Origin: Anarhynchus alexandrinus
Taxonomy: Eukaryota > Chordata > Aves > Charadriiformes > Charadriidae
Reading direction: 5' to 3'
Assembly (NCBI GenBank): GCA_008711295.1
Contig: VUYV01000080.1
Coordinates: 3,687,972-3,751,971 of the forward strand
Length of the DNA stretch: 64,000 bases
In this document: piece by piece, positions 13,301 to 25,480 of the stretch
Position numbering within the stretch: position 1 is the first letter of the stretch
Layout of the letters: each line of letters starts with the position of its first letter
Notes under the pieces: model-generated
The model's input: the letters and a program-made list of their open reading frames with translations, nothing else
Database searches by the model: none
What the model was told of the DNA's origin: nothing
Made by a program: the position numbers and the translations under genes

Positions 13301-15495
13301 CTAAGAACGCCTTCCTACAAAATCTTGTAAATCTTTGGCTGAAGAAATCACCTTACCCCAACCCATGGAGGATCTGCCAATAGCATCTTCATTATAAACA
13401 GAGGCTAGTACACGCCTGTCAAACTCACAGTCAGGGCTGTCTGCGACGCGCAGGACTTGGAGGAAGGAGTCCCTGCAGCACAGGGTGTTTGATGAGAAAC
13501 TCGGCAGCATACTGGCCCTGGTGGACAGAGGCTGCTGGCGTGCCCGCCCCGCGGTACAGCTGGACAGATGGAGTAGCTGAGCTGGGGATGGCAGCAGGAG
13601 CAGGGATGCTACAGGGAAGGTGGCTTCTTAATAACACTTCTGCTTCAAGCAACTTCTTGTCAGCAGTCAAAGTTTCAGGTTCATGGAGCTGTGGCCTCCT
13701 GAAAACTGCTGCAGGACTGACGTAACTGTTAGTTTATTTGGCAAGCTCTAATAAATGGATGAGATATTATGAGGCTTGCTCAGGGATGCTGGCTCTCTGC
13801 ATGCACAGCAGAACGGCTGGTTTAGTGGATTTTCACTAATTTCCCATTGCTTCAGCACGATACAATGATCCTGGAGAAATCTAGCAGACCATAATCAGCT
13901 TCCTATTTCTCAATTTAAAAGCCTCTCATTTCTGATGTGTTAATAGTCTTCATAACAAACACTTGCTAATATTCAAACAACTGAAGAAATCGGAGTAATT
14001 TCTCCCTATTTCATTCATAATTGGGCATGAAAAAATGCATTGGACATTCTGAAGCCTAAGCTGCACAGAAGGCAAGGACTTTTCAGCACATTCAGTGACA
14101 GTAAATCTTTGTCTTATCCTTCCAGGTGGGAAAGTATTTGTAACTCTTTTTCATGCTTTTAATCAAACTGCAGACCTCTCAGCTGACAGCCACTTCTCCT
14201 TTCATGAGCCTTTTTCAAGAGAGGTATGGCTTAAAGATGGTATAACCTCTTAATAACCTTAATCAGGTTATTTATTACTATGTTTTAATTCATTATAATC
14301 CCAATAAGTCTGTGGAAATCTAGAATTAAAGTTTGTTTCTTTAATGACTTATCTTTAAAACATTAGCTACACATGGCATTAAAATATTATTTACCGAGGA
14401 AGAAGCACACATACTGGTAAGACAAAACATTACCATGTTGGATCTAAAGGTTTTATTTAGGGAGAACAAAACAAAATCCATAAGGAGCTGCCCTTTATCC
14501 TCAGTCTGAGCCCAGAAGGTAATGCTGATTTGTCACTAACTCTTCAAGTTACTATTTTATATCTACTCCAACAACATCGTTTGGCAGCATATAAGATGTC
14601 CTGCTGCCTACAATTAATCAGTATGCTGCTTGGGCAACTAAGGCATACTACAGCTTCCAGTATGTGCATCACGGGCTCGTTGTTCTGTATTAAACCACTG
14701 GTCAATGAGGTTGCAATGCAAGTGCAGGGGGCTGTTCTTCCATATGCTTTGGGTCAAATGTATGCTATAGGAGACCACAAGAAAAAAGCTGCTCCCCCCC
14801 GCTGCCCAAAAAAAGAAATTCCCAACAGAAAGGGTCTCAAACAGTGCACAGAAGTAAGATTCATTTTTGTGTATCTTAAATATCTGCAGATACAGCTACA
14901 CTAATTCACTAGGTTTTCCACTGCAGAATAAAAAATTATGGTAAAAAACACAAACTACCTTTCGTTGCTTGGAGGGAAGGAGGTATGCCTGGAGCTCCGG
15001 TGTCCTATGATCACCAAGCAGTGGCAGTTTTTGGTTCCCAGCGTAATTCGTGGTCCAAAGATGAGGCAAGCAGATCTTTGCAATGCAAACAACATATATA
15101 ACGGGTTACTGACGTCCTTGCTGGCACCTCATACTAATTAGTTCTTGACCATCAGTCACACCCAAAGACCAGGGCACAGATGTAAAAGGGACTTTGAGGG
15201 AGGTTTTTGAGGTATGGCTCATCAGGTAGCACTAGCTGCTATGCTCAGGAAATGTGTTCATGATCTTCAGTATACAAGATGGATGGTAGCTATCCAAGCA
15301 TAGTCCAAACATTCAACAACTTCCCCAATTAAGCCCAAAATTCAGAAGGCATCACACTTCAAGAGACAAAGGGCCAAAGATACGCAAGAGGAGAGTGAAA
15401 GGAAGAAGCAAGGAGTAGGAGAAAGGCAGGATGATTTTCTAGCTAGGTTCTATACATTTAGAGAAAGAAAAAACAACGTCCATTTAAAACTCTAT
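10346..15495. other. Unique non-coding sequence
   Basis: No gene, RNA gene or clear transposon is visible. The open frame at 14,530-14,904 (124 codons) shows no domain and ends in a low-complexity Lys/Pro stretch, so I treat it as chance. A locally GC-richer piece at about 13,420-13,620 has overlapping frames on both strands (13,431-13,670 minus and 13,489-13,725 plus), which is a sign of composition rather than coding. One ambiguous base lies at 10890. Confidence 0.65.
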
Positions 15496-15499
15496 TTGT

Positions 15500-15600
15500 G
15501 CCATCGTCCTCTGAAGTATTGGCTATTGTCAGAGACAGGAAATTGAGCCAGATGAACCCTAATCTAATATGGTTTCTCCTGTAATCCTATTTCCATGGAG
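15500..15600 (+). mobile_element. Old CR1 LINE 3' tail
   Basis: The run beginning with CCTCTGAAGTATTGGCTATTG, followed by TCAGAGACAGGAAATTGAGC, then GATGAACCCTAATCTAATATGG, matches base order in the 3' UTR end of old CR1 families, whose usual form is CTCTGAAGCAT..GGCCACTGT..GAGACAGGATACTGG..GATGGACC..CTGA.CCAGTATGG. Only the last 100 bases or so survive. It contains no coding sequence. Confidence 0.65.
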
Positions 15601-16033
15601 ATCTGTTATTTTACTGAAGGCAGCAGAACTAACAGATTCTGTTATTTGATAATTGTGAATCTGTTTTTGAGGATCTAACTGCAATAAATTGTCTACTTTC
15701 ACTTCCTCAGATAACAGGCCAAATTCCGCCTACGGGTCTTCGGAGTCAATGTGAGACATAACCGTACCATTAGGGCAGACCTGCAGGCTCGTGGCCACGT
15801 ACTCCCTACAAGTTAGTCTGTTTTGTGCATTTTTGTTTATCCAGCTGGAAATTAGTTAATATAATTTTGAAGAATCTTAACTTTTAAACTCATGACAGCC
15901 TGTGTTTAAAACAATGCGTTTTTAAAACAAACCAGTAGCTTTAGTTGGTTTTCTGAATTCAAACTGTTTCCAAAGGCATGATACAGACCAACTGAAAGGG
16001 CAGAGTTGGGAAAAAAATAATAATAATTAAAGA

Positions 16034-16095
16034 CAAAAACAAACCAGCAACAACAACAACAACCAAAACCAAAACAACCAAAACCCACGCAAACG
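16034..16095. repeat. CAA/CCAAAA-rich simple repeat
   Basis: Five CAA units (16,048-16,062) are followed by interrupted CCAAAA and CAACC units. On the minus strand it gives a Gly/Cys/Phe-rich spurious translation, which explains the open frame at 15,906-16,088. Confidence 0.8.
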
Positions 16096-16499
16096 AAAAA
16101 ACTTTGTGGGCATTCACATGCAACATTATTATCTACTGTTGTTACAAACAGAAAATGTGAGTTTACACGGTCAGCATCCCTTTAAATCTGCACTGCTCTG
16201 GTTTCAAAAAAACAGGCTTTTGCTGATTCTGCCTGGTCACACACACTAAAGCGGGCACCTCTGATAAAACACACGCTTGGCCATGTATGAGCATGGTGAA
16301 ACGCTGCGGGCTTATGCACAGGCAGGTGAGCAACACGGCTGCTCTGGAGAAAATGGAGCTCCGCTGTGTCACCCTGCTCCGGGTCTTAAAGCTCGGTGGA
16401 TGCAGTTTGCCTTTGCTCATGTTTTCTCACCGATGCTGTTATGAGGCAGTTAAAAAAATAATGAATATTGTTAAACATGTATTAGTAACTTGTTGTTAA

Positions 16500-16860
16500 G
16501 CAATAAGAGCTAATGGGAGGACATTTCTGAGCGGTTAATGATTGGCCAGAGGAGATGACTGGGGTCCTTAACAGTCAGTCATTAAATGTGAAGCAATACC
16601 CTTGCTTTTACCCGCTATTGCTATTTGCATTTCCCCCCCCCTCTGTTTACATCCCCAGTTTGCTGCAGTCCATTGATGTGAATTTCATTTTCTTTTCTTA
16701 GGTACCTACCTATTCCCAACCCTTAGTAATTGGCACAGAAAATCTCAATTCACAGTAGTCTGTGAGGTTTCCAATAAATTATGCTCGGATTGCTGATTAA
16801 ATGAAAATTATTATTAAATAATAAAATTAAGACTTTCTCCACATCTTAGCTATCACAGGT
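16500..16860. promoter_or_regulatory. Possible conserved regulatory element
   Basis: The stretch is unique, of mixed composition, and carries an inverted CCAAT box (ATTGG, 16,541-16,545) and an exact POU octamer on the minus strand (ATTTGCAT, 16,623-16,630), with TAAT cores around. Such density resembles vertebrate non-coding enhancers. Single motifs occur by chance often, so this is a weak inference. Confidence 0.2.
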
Positions 16861-18657
16861 GAAAAAACTACACAGATCGGTGTAACCCATTTATTGGTTT
16901 ATGGTGGAAAATTCCTATAGGGAGTGTCACAATTCCCCGTGCTGCCCCTGAGTGCATTTTGCATTAGGACCTGTGATTTAGCTGAAAGATATATAAAAAT
17001 CACACACAGTCAGACAGATCCCTCCTGGCTACACATCTAAGAAGGCTCAGGAGCATAAGGTCGACACACAGCAACTTACGTTCACAAAATGAGCCCAGAA
17101 CCACCTGTTTCAGATGTTAGTAGGCAAAGATTTTCAAGGTCTGGAGCTTTTGACCAAACCACACCACTCCTGGGGAATCTGGTCTCTCTCTCCCTTCCCC
17201 TCTCTCCTTTCCTCCTCCTACCGACCGTGCACAAAAAAGCGATGAATGTTAACGGACAGCAAACTACTTCATGGAAGCGTGTTCTAGGTAAAGTAGTATT
17301 TATCTTATTCAAGGAGTTGGATCCTGAAGTGGTTCAGCCATGAAAAGCAGTCCTTCGAGACCAGAGCAATCTCTGGTGTTACTGTGGACTGTCTTGTCAC
17401 TAATAGTTACCTGGTTTGAGTGATAATTTTTTCTTTTCTTTTCTTTTCATCCGAATTTTCTGAGCACTGCAGCTTAGTTCAAACTTGAAGACAGCCACAG
17501 TGCATTTTCTTAATTACACTGACTCCCTTTGCATAAAGAAAAGGTTTATTTGCATTTCATGCAAACTCTACAGCTTATTACTGATTTTTTGTACTTATGA
17601 AAACGGTCATTTTAAATAATGAGAACACTGCTCTTACTTTCTTATTAGGTCCTTTGCTATGCATTTGTAACTATGACCTAGAACTATACTAGAACATCTG
17701 CAAACAGAGAAATCAGTATGTTAGTTATGGATGTGTTTATTCTTTTTCCATAACCACAAGCCATTCTTATTTTTAAAGTACATCCCTTTTTAAATCAAGC
17801 TCAAAAGAAAGGGTTGTTGGTAGACTGTACTTGGTCAAAACTGCATGAAGAGACCAGAGGAAGCATGCAATGGTATTCCATGGGATCATAATTTCTTAAG
17901 AACGTGAATGAAACGTGTGATCATACAAAGTTTGGGAAAGAGCAATTTAGTGTTTCATTTGCTAGTTGAATATTTCCTGAATTCTTGCAGGTTCAATAGG
18001 GAAGACATGAGTTTTTTTGGAAGACGTTTTGGCTGATCTTCAATCACAGGCTTGGGAGAGCTGCTTACAGCAATGAAGGCAATTGCACAAGACCACTCTC
18101 AATGTGTTTTAGGTGTTACACTGCCTGGGATCTTCCTTCCATAAGCTCATTAGTGAGACATTACACAAAGACAACAAAACAAAATAAACCCTCTCAATAT
18201 TGACCAAAAAAAAAAGCAAAATGAGTCAGACTTTAAAACTAAGTAAACTATACAAACACCTTAGGTGGAGAGCTAAGTGGCAGAAGCTGTTGGCTTCCAA
18301 GGGCAAAAGCCATAAAGAGAGAAAAATACTATTTCTTTAGATGATCAAGTCACTGGAAATAGATATAGTATTCAATTAGTGATGCCCTGCACTTTTTCTT
18401 TTTCTTTCATTCAGAGCGATAGTGATTACTAATGCAGAACTCACTGAATTTCACAGCTTTCTGTGTTTGTAAGCATTCCATAAGAAGATAATTTTACAAA
18501 TATTTTGTTATTCAAAAAGATTTAATGAATGTTTTGACTAAACAACTGCTTCTTCACAGGCTGTATTCCTGTCATTAACTATTGTTATTACTGCTGTAGG
18601 AAGATTGTGACTTTTCCCTTGATGGGACAACAATAATAAGAAGGAGAAGATGAAGTT

Positions 18658-19460
18658 GTTGAAGTTGGGCAGAGAGAAAACTTACGAAGTTCAACAAAGG
18701 CGAGCGTAGGGTACTGCACCTGGGGAGGAATAACCCCATGCATCGGTACAGGTTAGGGCCTGACCTGCTGGAAAGCAGCTCTGGGAGGGACCTGGGAGTT
18801 CTGGTGGACAATAGGATGACCATGAGCCAGCAATGTGCCCTGGTGGCCAAGAAGGCCAATGGCATCCTGGGGTGCATCAAGAAGAGTGTGCAAACAGGTC
18901 GAAGGAGGTTATCCTCCCACTCTACTCTGCCCTGGTGAGGCCGCATCTGGAGCGCTGTATCCAGTTCTGGGCTCCCTGGTTCAAGAAGGACAGAGAACTA
19001 CTGGAGAGGGTCCAGCAAAGGGCTACAAAGATGATTAGGGGACTGGAACATCTTTCTTATGAGGGAAGGCTGAGGCACTTGGGTCTTTTTAGTTTGGAGA
19101 AGAGAAGACTGAGGGGGGATCTTATCAATGCTTATAAATACTTAAAGGGAGGGTGCCAGGTGGATGAGAACAGTCTTTTTTCAGTGGTTCCTAGTGACAG
19201 GACAAGAGGTAACGGGTACAAACTTGAACATAGGAAGTTCCATCTAAACATGAGGAGGGACTTCTTTACTTTGAGGGTGGCAGTGCACTGGAACAGGCTG
19301 CCCAGAGAGGCGGTGGAGTCTCTGACTCTGGAGACATTCAAAACCTGCCTGGATGCCATCCTGTGCAACCTGCTGTAGGTGCCCCTGCTCTGGCAGGGGG
19401 GTTGGACTAAATGATCTCCAGAGGTCCCTTCCAACAGCTATCATTCTGTGATTCTGTGAA
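18658..19460 (+). mobile_element. CR1 LINE, 5'-truncated, youngest copy in the window
   Basis: This is the 3' 800 bases of an avian CR1. The reverse-transcriptase C-terminal region begins with the in-frame run KFNKGERRVLHLGRNNP at 18,687 and continues through DLGVLVDN and [18 protein letters not shown] single-base loss near 18,890-18,895 shifts the frame, after which [47 protein letters not shown] and [20 protein letters not shown] follow without interruption to the natural stop (TAG, 19,376-19,378). The short 3' UTR carries GGGGGGTTGGACTAAATGATC and ends in the octamer repeat ATTCTGTGATTCTGTG (19,443-19,458). 5' truncation is usual for CR1. It lacks the endonuclease and the catalytic palm, so it cannot move itself. 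Confidence 0.95.
18833..19378 (+). pseudogene. CR1 reverse-transcriptase ORF2 C-terminal remnant
   Basis: This open frame of 181 codons is the second half of the CR1 fragment described at 18,658-19,460. Its first twenty or so codons are out of frame with the CR1 protein; the true CR1 reading resumes after the deletion near 18,890-18,895 and then runs to the native stop after CNLL. The preceding piece in the other frame is at 18,687-18,895. The part preserved is the region downstream of the polymerase palm, whose role is not well defined. Not a host gene. The start codon is incidental. Confidence 0.85.
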
Positions 19461-20760
19461 GTCTTGTAGCAAAGCTTTTCAGTCCCTTTTGGCAGGGAGC
19501 AATTTGTAGAGCAGAAAGAGCTAGGACAAGGGAGAAGGATAAGACCATTTTAGGACATCAAGATACTCCTGCAGAGTAACTTGGCTCAGATATTGCCCAA
19601 GGCTACATTAGCCTATTGGAATACTTACTGGATAAAATAATTTAAAAAGTAAATTTCTTTGATCATAATCACACGAAGGAACTGTTTGGGGTGATTGCAT
19701 ATACAGTTTGGAGAACATGATGGTGTGTCTATCACTCATGGGGACCACCAGCACTCATGAGCGCCCACTGTCAAGTGCCCGTCACATCAGTAACTTTATT
19801 TTGCCTGCTTTCGTTTTGTGACTGAGTATCTCTGTTTCAGTCATGTCTGTACGGCACAGGAAGAGTCAGGACTTCCTTGTGGTAGGTGCTTTTCACAGAG
19901 ATTGCTCCCCGCTGCCTCAGTGAAAGGAGCTTATGTGTGGGATGAGTGGGTCCACCTCCAACTCACGGCCTCTGTCCTTCCGCTGACCCCTGGCTCTGCC
20001 GCTCCTTCTTCCCTATTCTGTTCTCGACCTCATTTCACAATTGCCCATCTTCCTCTGCGGATGGTCTCTCTGCTGTTCTCTCACCTAATACGGATTTTGA
20101 TTTGTCACAGGGAAAAAAAAAAAAAAGACCCAAAGAAAGAAGGTTGACTGTGAACTCTGCATTTATGCTTCCTGAACAGAAACTCTGCCTGCATGAAAAT
20201 CAAATAGGGAAGGGAATAAAACATGGTGATTTCAAGACCAGATTTTCCCTGATTCCCTGAGAAGCCCAGAAGTCAGGAAGTCACTGTCAGCTCCCTGTTT
20301 CTGTGTTTCAGCCTTATTTTCAGCACAGGTTAGAGCTTTATGCCACCACTCTTGGCTCTTATTCTGCCTTTCCTGGAGTGGGAAGCATATGGGAATGCAC
20401 GACAGAGCTTAAGATTCTGCAGTCCTGAGGTGGTGAATACTATTACAACGTTGAGCAGCCCTGAAAGTGCTCCAGCTTCTTCCTAAGGACGGCCCCAAAC
20501 CTCCTTACGATCTGCCCAGGCTGTTCTCAGCAAAGCTCTGCAAGACCCCAGGTTTTCTCCCAGGAGGTTCGCAGGGTGTTATAAAAGGGCAGCGCTCTGT
20601 GTGGCTAAGCGGTGTCAAAGTGAGACCATCCGATGACAAACACAACGTGAGCTGAAGTCGGAGGCAGTAGCAGTCCCCCCCCTTAAACCGTGATGGTGCT
20701 CCTGTATCACTACAGATACATTATCTTATTTACAGAATTACAAACTCACGATAGGGTATG

Positions 20761-20875
20761 AAAATGCAAAGCACTGTGCTAACCTGGAGTTTCTCAGTTT
20801 CCTCCTTTGGTACATTCGTCTCATAATTAAGGGATAGTTTTTGTCTGTGAATAATAAACACTTTGAGCTTGAATT
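20761..20875 (+). repeat. Possible MIR/CORE-SINE 3' fragment
   Basis: The sequence TTTCTCAGTTTCCTCCTTTGG followed about 60 bases later by AATAAACACTTTGAGCTT is in the order found in MIR-type elements (CTCAGTTTCCTCATCTGTAA, later AAGCACTTTGAG). Similarity is patchy and short, so the call is weak. Confidence 0.3.
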
Positions 20876-21179
20876 AATTCAAATATTTCTCTCCTATCTC
20901 ACTTGGTAAAATAATAGAGATATTCCAGGCTATCTCCTATTGCCCATTAATGTTGTGTATATAAATAAGCCAGGTTATCTTTTCCTTGTGAGAAATGTTT
21001 TATCTAACAGGCTCTTGTCTAGTGGTTCAGTACTCTACCACTCTAAATTAGGACACTTTATCTTAAGGCTTCATAATCTTACGAGACTATAATTGGAAAG
21101 TTTATAAAAAAAATCCTGCTTTGTAAGCTTGGCAGCTGAGATAGAAAGAGGGAATGAGAAGGGCTACAGCAGAATTACA

Positions 21180-21690
21180 CCATCACTGCTAGCCTGACTC
21201 CGCTTGACAGAGCCGTTTAATATTTTGACAAGACAAAATATAAAGCAGCATTTTATTCTGTAGAGACTTCACTAGACACAAGCATGGAAGTGCTTGTGAT
21301 CAATAAAGTTTGCGGTGGAGAGTGATTTATTTACAGCAGGGTATTATGTAGAGAAAGAGCTGTGATATTTCCACAGGCTTTGACGGCATAATGGGCCCCT
21401 CTCAATCCTTACATGGAAGGGTTAGATTGTCATGGTTGCTCAGGCAGTATTCAAAACGTTATCTGATCAGCCTTAAAGACTTCAGAACGAGACAGATGAT
21501 TAGTTACCCTAAACGATCCTCATCATGCAGAAATTGATGATTTAATATAGTCAATGACAGACGATTCCATTTGTACTAGATAAAGTGTCTGCGGTTTGTA
21601 TCAATCATAATAGAGTTATTATTGAGCATAAAAGAAAAGCATGTTTAATATCATTAATTCCAGATATGTCGCTTTCCACATCTGGCATTC
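21180..21690. promoter_or_regulatory. Possible conserved regulatory element
   Basis: Unique sequence without repeats, balanced in composition, with several CpGs despite the CpG-poor background and clusters of TAAT, ATCAATCA and GATGATTTAAT-like cores. The retained CpGs and motif density resemble vertebrate conserved non-coding elements. No alignment was possible, so this is a guess to be tested. Confidence 0.2.
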
Positions 21691-21894
21691 ATCCATAGAG
21701 CAGAACCACTCCAGGCTATCATTCCTGCCTGTGTGCTGGTGACTCCAGTGTTTTTTGTAATTTCAAAATGTTTTTCAGCACCTCCAGCTAGGTGCAATAA
21801 CAGTTTACAGATTACCTATGTCATCACATTTTGACAAACTTCTCAATCTGATGTGACCTTCATCTTTAGCCATCTGCTTGCCTTTGTTTCTGCC

Positions 21895-21920
21895 TTTTTT
21901 TTTCCTTTTTTTTTTTTTTN
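21895..21920. repeat. Poly-T tract ending in an ambiguous base
   Basis: A run of Ts interrupted by CC, with N at 21,920. Probably an unresolved homopolymer length. Confidence 0.85.
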
Positions 21921-21989
21921 GTTTGTTCCATATTCTTCTAGGTCAACATTTCACCTGTGTAAATCCAGAAACACAGACTGAAATGTACA

Positions 21990-22075
21990 GACAGTAACCT
22001 GGGTTCAAGTCTCAAGGTAGCTGACACTGGGCAAACCTCCCAGGTGGATGTTTTCATCACTTACATCAAATGCTT
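21990..22075 (+). repeat. Possible MIR-like SINE fragment
   Basis: The run GTAACCTGGGTTCAAGTCTC carries a B-box-like GGTTCAAGTC and is followed by AGCTGACACTGGGCAAACC, in the order of MIR elements (CTGGGTTCGAATCCC, then AGCTGTGTGACCTTGGGCAA). Only about 85 bases can be matched by eye. An isolated tRNA gene is unlikely because no acceptor stem or A box is apparent. Confidence 0.4.
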
Positions 22076-24077
22076 TTTAATTGTTAACAGTTATCAACAA
22101 TACCCACATAAAAAATCAGCATTCAGAAAATACCCTTTGTAAAACCAGTCCTTCTGCAGAGCCTGTCATTCTCTAATTCCTGGAAAATGTGGGGCAGAAC
22201 CTGGATGTTTCCATAACTGAATCATAAATACCTATAAGAGATTGAGCCGAAACCGTACTGAAAATGCTGCTCAGACCGCTGCACGTGCAATTGGTTAATT
22301 CGGCCATGGAACCCCAACACTCACCAGAGAATCCAAACACACGTGCCACTGGTCTCCAGGGGGGAGCCTAAATTCACAGAAAAGTACTGCATCCATGTAC
22401 AGATAATTTTTCTCCCTGTTTTCCTGAATCCCAGCTAAAACTTCAAATGAGGAATGAGTTACCTATGGGATTTTGTTTCTTTACTCATTCAGATGGACGA
22501 TTGCATGGTTTTAAGTGATAAATGCTCAAAAAAAGAAAATTAAAGGGTTATAAAAGAGTGCAAGCAAGCCTGTTTTTAAACACGGAGTCCAAGATTTCTT
22601 GTTATATTGTTCAAATCAGAAAATTGGCGAGGCATTCTTTTGCGTGCAGTCATAGGGGCCTCCTCGCCTTTTTTTTTTTCCCTGCTTGCATGGGTGTTTT
22701 ATACCAGTGGGGAGAACAGTCCAAATGAGTTGGCTGCCTGCCAGTTCAAACAGCAGGAAGTTTACTGATGCTGGAAGCTTTATTTATTTTGTGTTTTATT
22801 TTGGAAGGAGGAGTAAAGAAGGCTAATAACATTTCAGGGGCAAAGAGTGAGTTGTTGCCCTGCACTTCAGGCTCTGCTATCAACCAAGCATTGCAACATC
22901 TCCTATACTGCAGAGTTCAATTTAAAGATCAAATCTGCTATTACCTCCTCCTCTCCTACCGTCACTCCTCCAATGGAAAGGACAAGAAAACTAAATCATC
23001 TGAGTAACGACTACTGTATATACAAGTATTGTAACTAGGGGAGGGAAGGAAATGGTAACTACTGCGTAGATCCCGATCGATTCTGCGCAAAACAAGAGGC
23101 GGAGAGTTAGGCACAGCCCTGAACTGACCTCAAGGCCCAGGTAAAGCAATAATCGTGATCATTTAATAATAGCAAAGATCCTGACCTTCCTACTTTATTT
23201 TTATTCAGTCTGTACCTAATGATATGTTTCCTTCAGTAGCAAAGCCATTTTTTCTGGTGGAGAAGAGCTTGTGGCTGCTAACCCCCAGCTGCTGGGTCCT
23301 CACCACCCTTCAGGTGCTGCCCGTTTTATTTCTGCGGATTATGGCCCATGAAACCAGACTGGCGAAAGGTCCCAGTGATACCAACCACCAAACCACTCAG
23401 CCCTTCTGCCTGGCTCATTTTGGTGACCTGGTTTGCAGAGCAGCCCCTTAAACCATTCCTTCAGAGCAGCCAAGGGAGCAATGAGCTGCCCTGATGGGGT
23501 GAGGATAAGCAGCCAAGGGAAGCAGGGAATGTCCTAGCGTTGCCGAGATGTCGCTGGCAGAGGACATGCTCCAGCAGGTTTGTCATCAGCAACACCACAT
23601 CCCAGGGCCTTTAGGCAAAGACATGCAGCCTCAGCTGAGGTTATTTTAACATCTAGAGCAGAAGTCATCCCTGAGAAACTGCCATTAGTAGCTGACCTTA
23701 ATTTGATTCACCCTTCTATCTCCAATTTCTACGTATAGGTGAAATGGGCCCAGTTTTGGTCAACCGCTTCAAAAAAGAGTAACAGATATCAAGGATGATA
23801 CAAGGAGCAATCATTAACATATTTTGGTAACTAATTTTCACATTAAAACCACTTTCATTGTGAAAATAAGATGAAAAGATAATTATTCAATACAGGAAGC
23901 TATAAATATAAAATGTAGATGCTGAATATAGCATATGGCTTAAAGCAGTAGTGATCAATCATCACAATAACTCAAATTCACTAGACAGCTGAAACTGTCA
24001 GAGCGGAGTAACAGGTGACTGCTTCCTTGGTATCATTAAAGCTTTTAATACAGTTATTTCTTTCTGCATCTAAGTAT

Positions 24078-24113
24078 ATGCACACGTGCATTTGTGTGTA
24101 TGCACGTGCGCAT
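24078..24113. repeat. Inverted repeat of alternating purine-pyrimidine with two E-boxes
   Basis: Arms 24,078-24,091 (ATGCACACGTGCAT) and 24,100-24,113 (ATGCACGTGCGCAT) pair at 13 of 14 positions around an 8-nt loop (TTGTGTGT). The whole 36 bases alternate purine and pyrimidine almost perfectly, a composition that favours Z-DNA. Each arm contains the E-box CACGTG (24,083-24,088 and 24,103-24,108), 20 bp apart, about two helical turns. Origin from a decayed CA/TG microsatellite is likely; function is unknown. Confidence 0.7.
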
Positions 24114-25480
24114 AAGGGTAAATGAGAGGAACTGCCAGCAGTGAGTTAAAAAATAATGGAGAACATGTTTTCAGTTCTTCAGGCTAGCTTTGATAGAACA
24201 GAAAAAACTACTTTCCTCTAAATGTGCTTACTGGAAATTACCGTCACCTCAGAGGACACCTACCTTTGGGCTTGGATTTTTGGCATGAGACATGGGGGAA
24301 GATGTCTGGTTCAACAGGTATCAGATGATGTTAGCATGCTCTCATGTATTCTCCAAGAATCATCTCCTGGCAAACCTATCCAGCATTTTTTGAAGGAAAA
24401 AAATAAAACTTCTCAAACCTGAAAGGAAAAGAATATTCAAATTATTCTTCAGCATATTAAAACTTTCTGTTAAAGCAGATGGCTATTGGTAAAAGAAAAA
24501 AATGAACTCTGAAGGAAAATTTAGGAAGAGATGTAAGAATAAGATATGTTGGATCACAGCAGTGAATATACAGGTAGAGACTTTTAAAGAAGGGTGAATT
24601 ACTACGTGAATAAGATTTCTAGTCTTGGAAATTAAAAGGTTCAGAAAAAGCTCTTGAAATCAAAAATATTAGAGGGTACTGACAGTACCATATAAAATGC
24701 AGAAGGTGAAATTGTCTGTATTGTTAGGAGATAAAAAAGAGTAATGACTGCTTTAAGTGGGCAAGGTGTAGAAAAGGAGCTATAATATAAACTGAAGAGT
24801 GGGCAAAGAGGAGGTACAGGCACTGGTCACTCTGTCCTTTGGTGTGTATATCTGGCATCTTCCACTCTCAGCTGGCCGTGTCCTGGCCACAGAGGGATGC
24901 AGGTCTTGGTCACTGGAGAGGGCATAGCGATCCAGTCTCTTCCACCGTTGGTTACTACTCAAACCATAACAGCAGCTGTGTGGACACCACGTACCACTGT
25001 TGGCAGTCACAGCTGGTCATTGGTACCCAAGTGATCACCAGTGACCTTACATTTCCATTTGCTTTCCTGTCCCCTCACTTTGCCTGATGCCTTGTATCCC
25101 CTGACCCTCTTAAGAGAATTGTCTTCTGCATCCCTCCGATTCTTCTCTTGAACACTAGATTTCTGTATCACGTCAGTATTTCCAAGTCCCCCCCTGAGTT
25201 TTGCACCCAACTCCCTAAATGCGGAACAGCAGCTACCTTCCCGGGCACAGTCTTGCTTTGGGCTCACTACAACAGCGGGGAACGGCAGGCAGCCACACTA
25301 GGGGCGGTATAATTTCTGCATGTGGGTCCTGGTGGGATTGCTGGTTGTCTTCAGTGACCACAGTTCAGTATTATCCCTATTACAAGGTGTGCAGAATGGC
25401 TTCCTTGCTGCACGCAGGAAAGTTTGTCCAATGGAAACTAAAAGTAATTAGAAGCTTAAAATAAGCGATAATAAGAAGAA

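Larger units (their letters stand above)
15601..18655. other. Unique non-coding sequence
   Basis: No gene is supported. Frames at 16,163-16,420 (minus) and 16,287-16,499 (plus) overlap on opposite strands, and so do those at 17,082-17,312 and 17,089-17,343. Simple tracts are a CAA-rich stretch at 16,034-16,095 and a TTTTC run at 17,427-17,448. The interval 16,500-16,860 has motif content suggestive of a regulatory element and is listed separately. Confidence 0.6.
19461..25480. other. Unique non-coding sequence with weak MIR-like traces
   Basis: No gene is supported. The frames at 19,818-20,147 and 19,946-20,260 overlap in the same strand in different phases and run into a poly-A tract. Weak SINE-like traces lie near 20,761-20,875 and 21,990-22,075. 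A poly-T tract with an ambiguous base lies at about 21,895-21,920. An alternating purine-pyrimidine hairpin lies at 24,078-24,113. The interval 21,180-21,690 could hold a conserved element. Confidence 0.6.

Noticed and set aside
14530..14904. A 124-codon open frame.
   Set aside because: No domain, composition like the flanks, and length within what chance gives in 64 kb. No splice or promoter context.
15713..15775. CAGGCCAAATTCCGCCTACG with a following GGAGTCAATG, resembling another palindromic sauropsid repeat.
   Set aside because: Only two short blocks match; could be chance.
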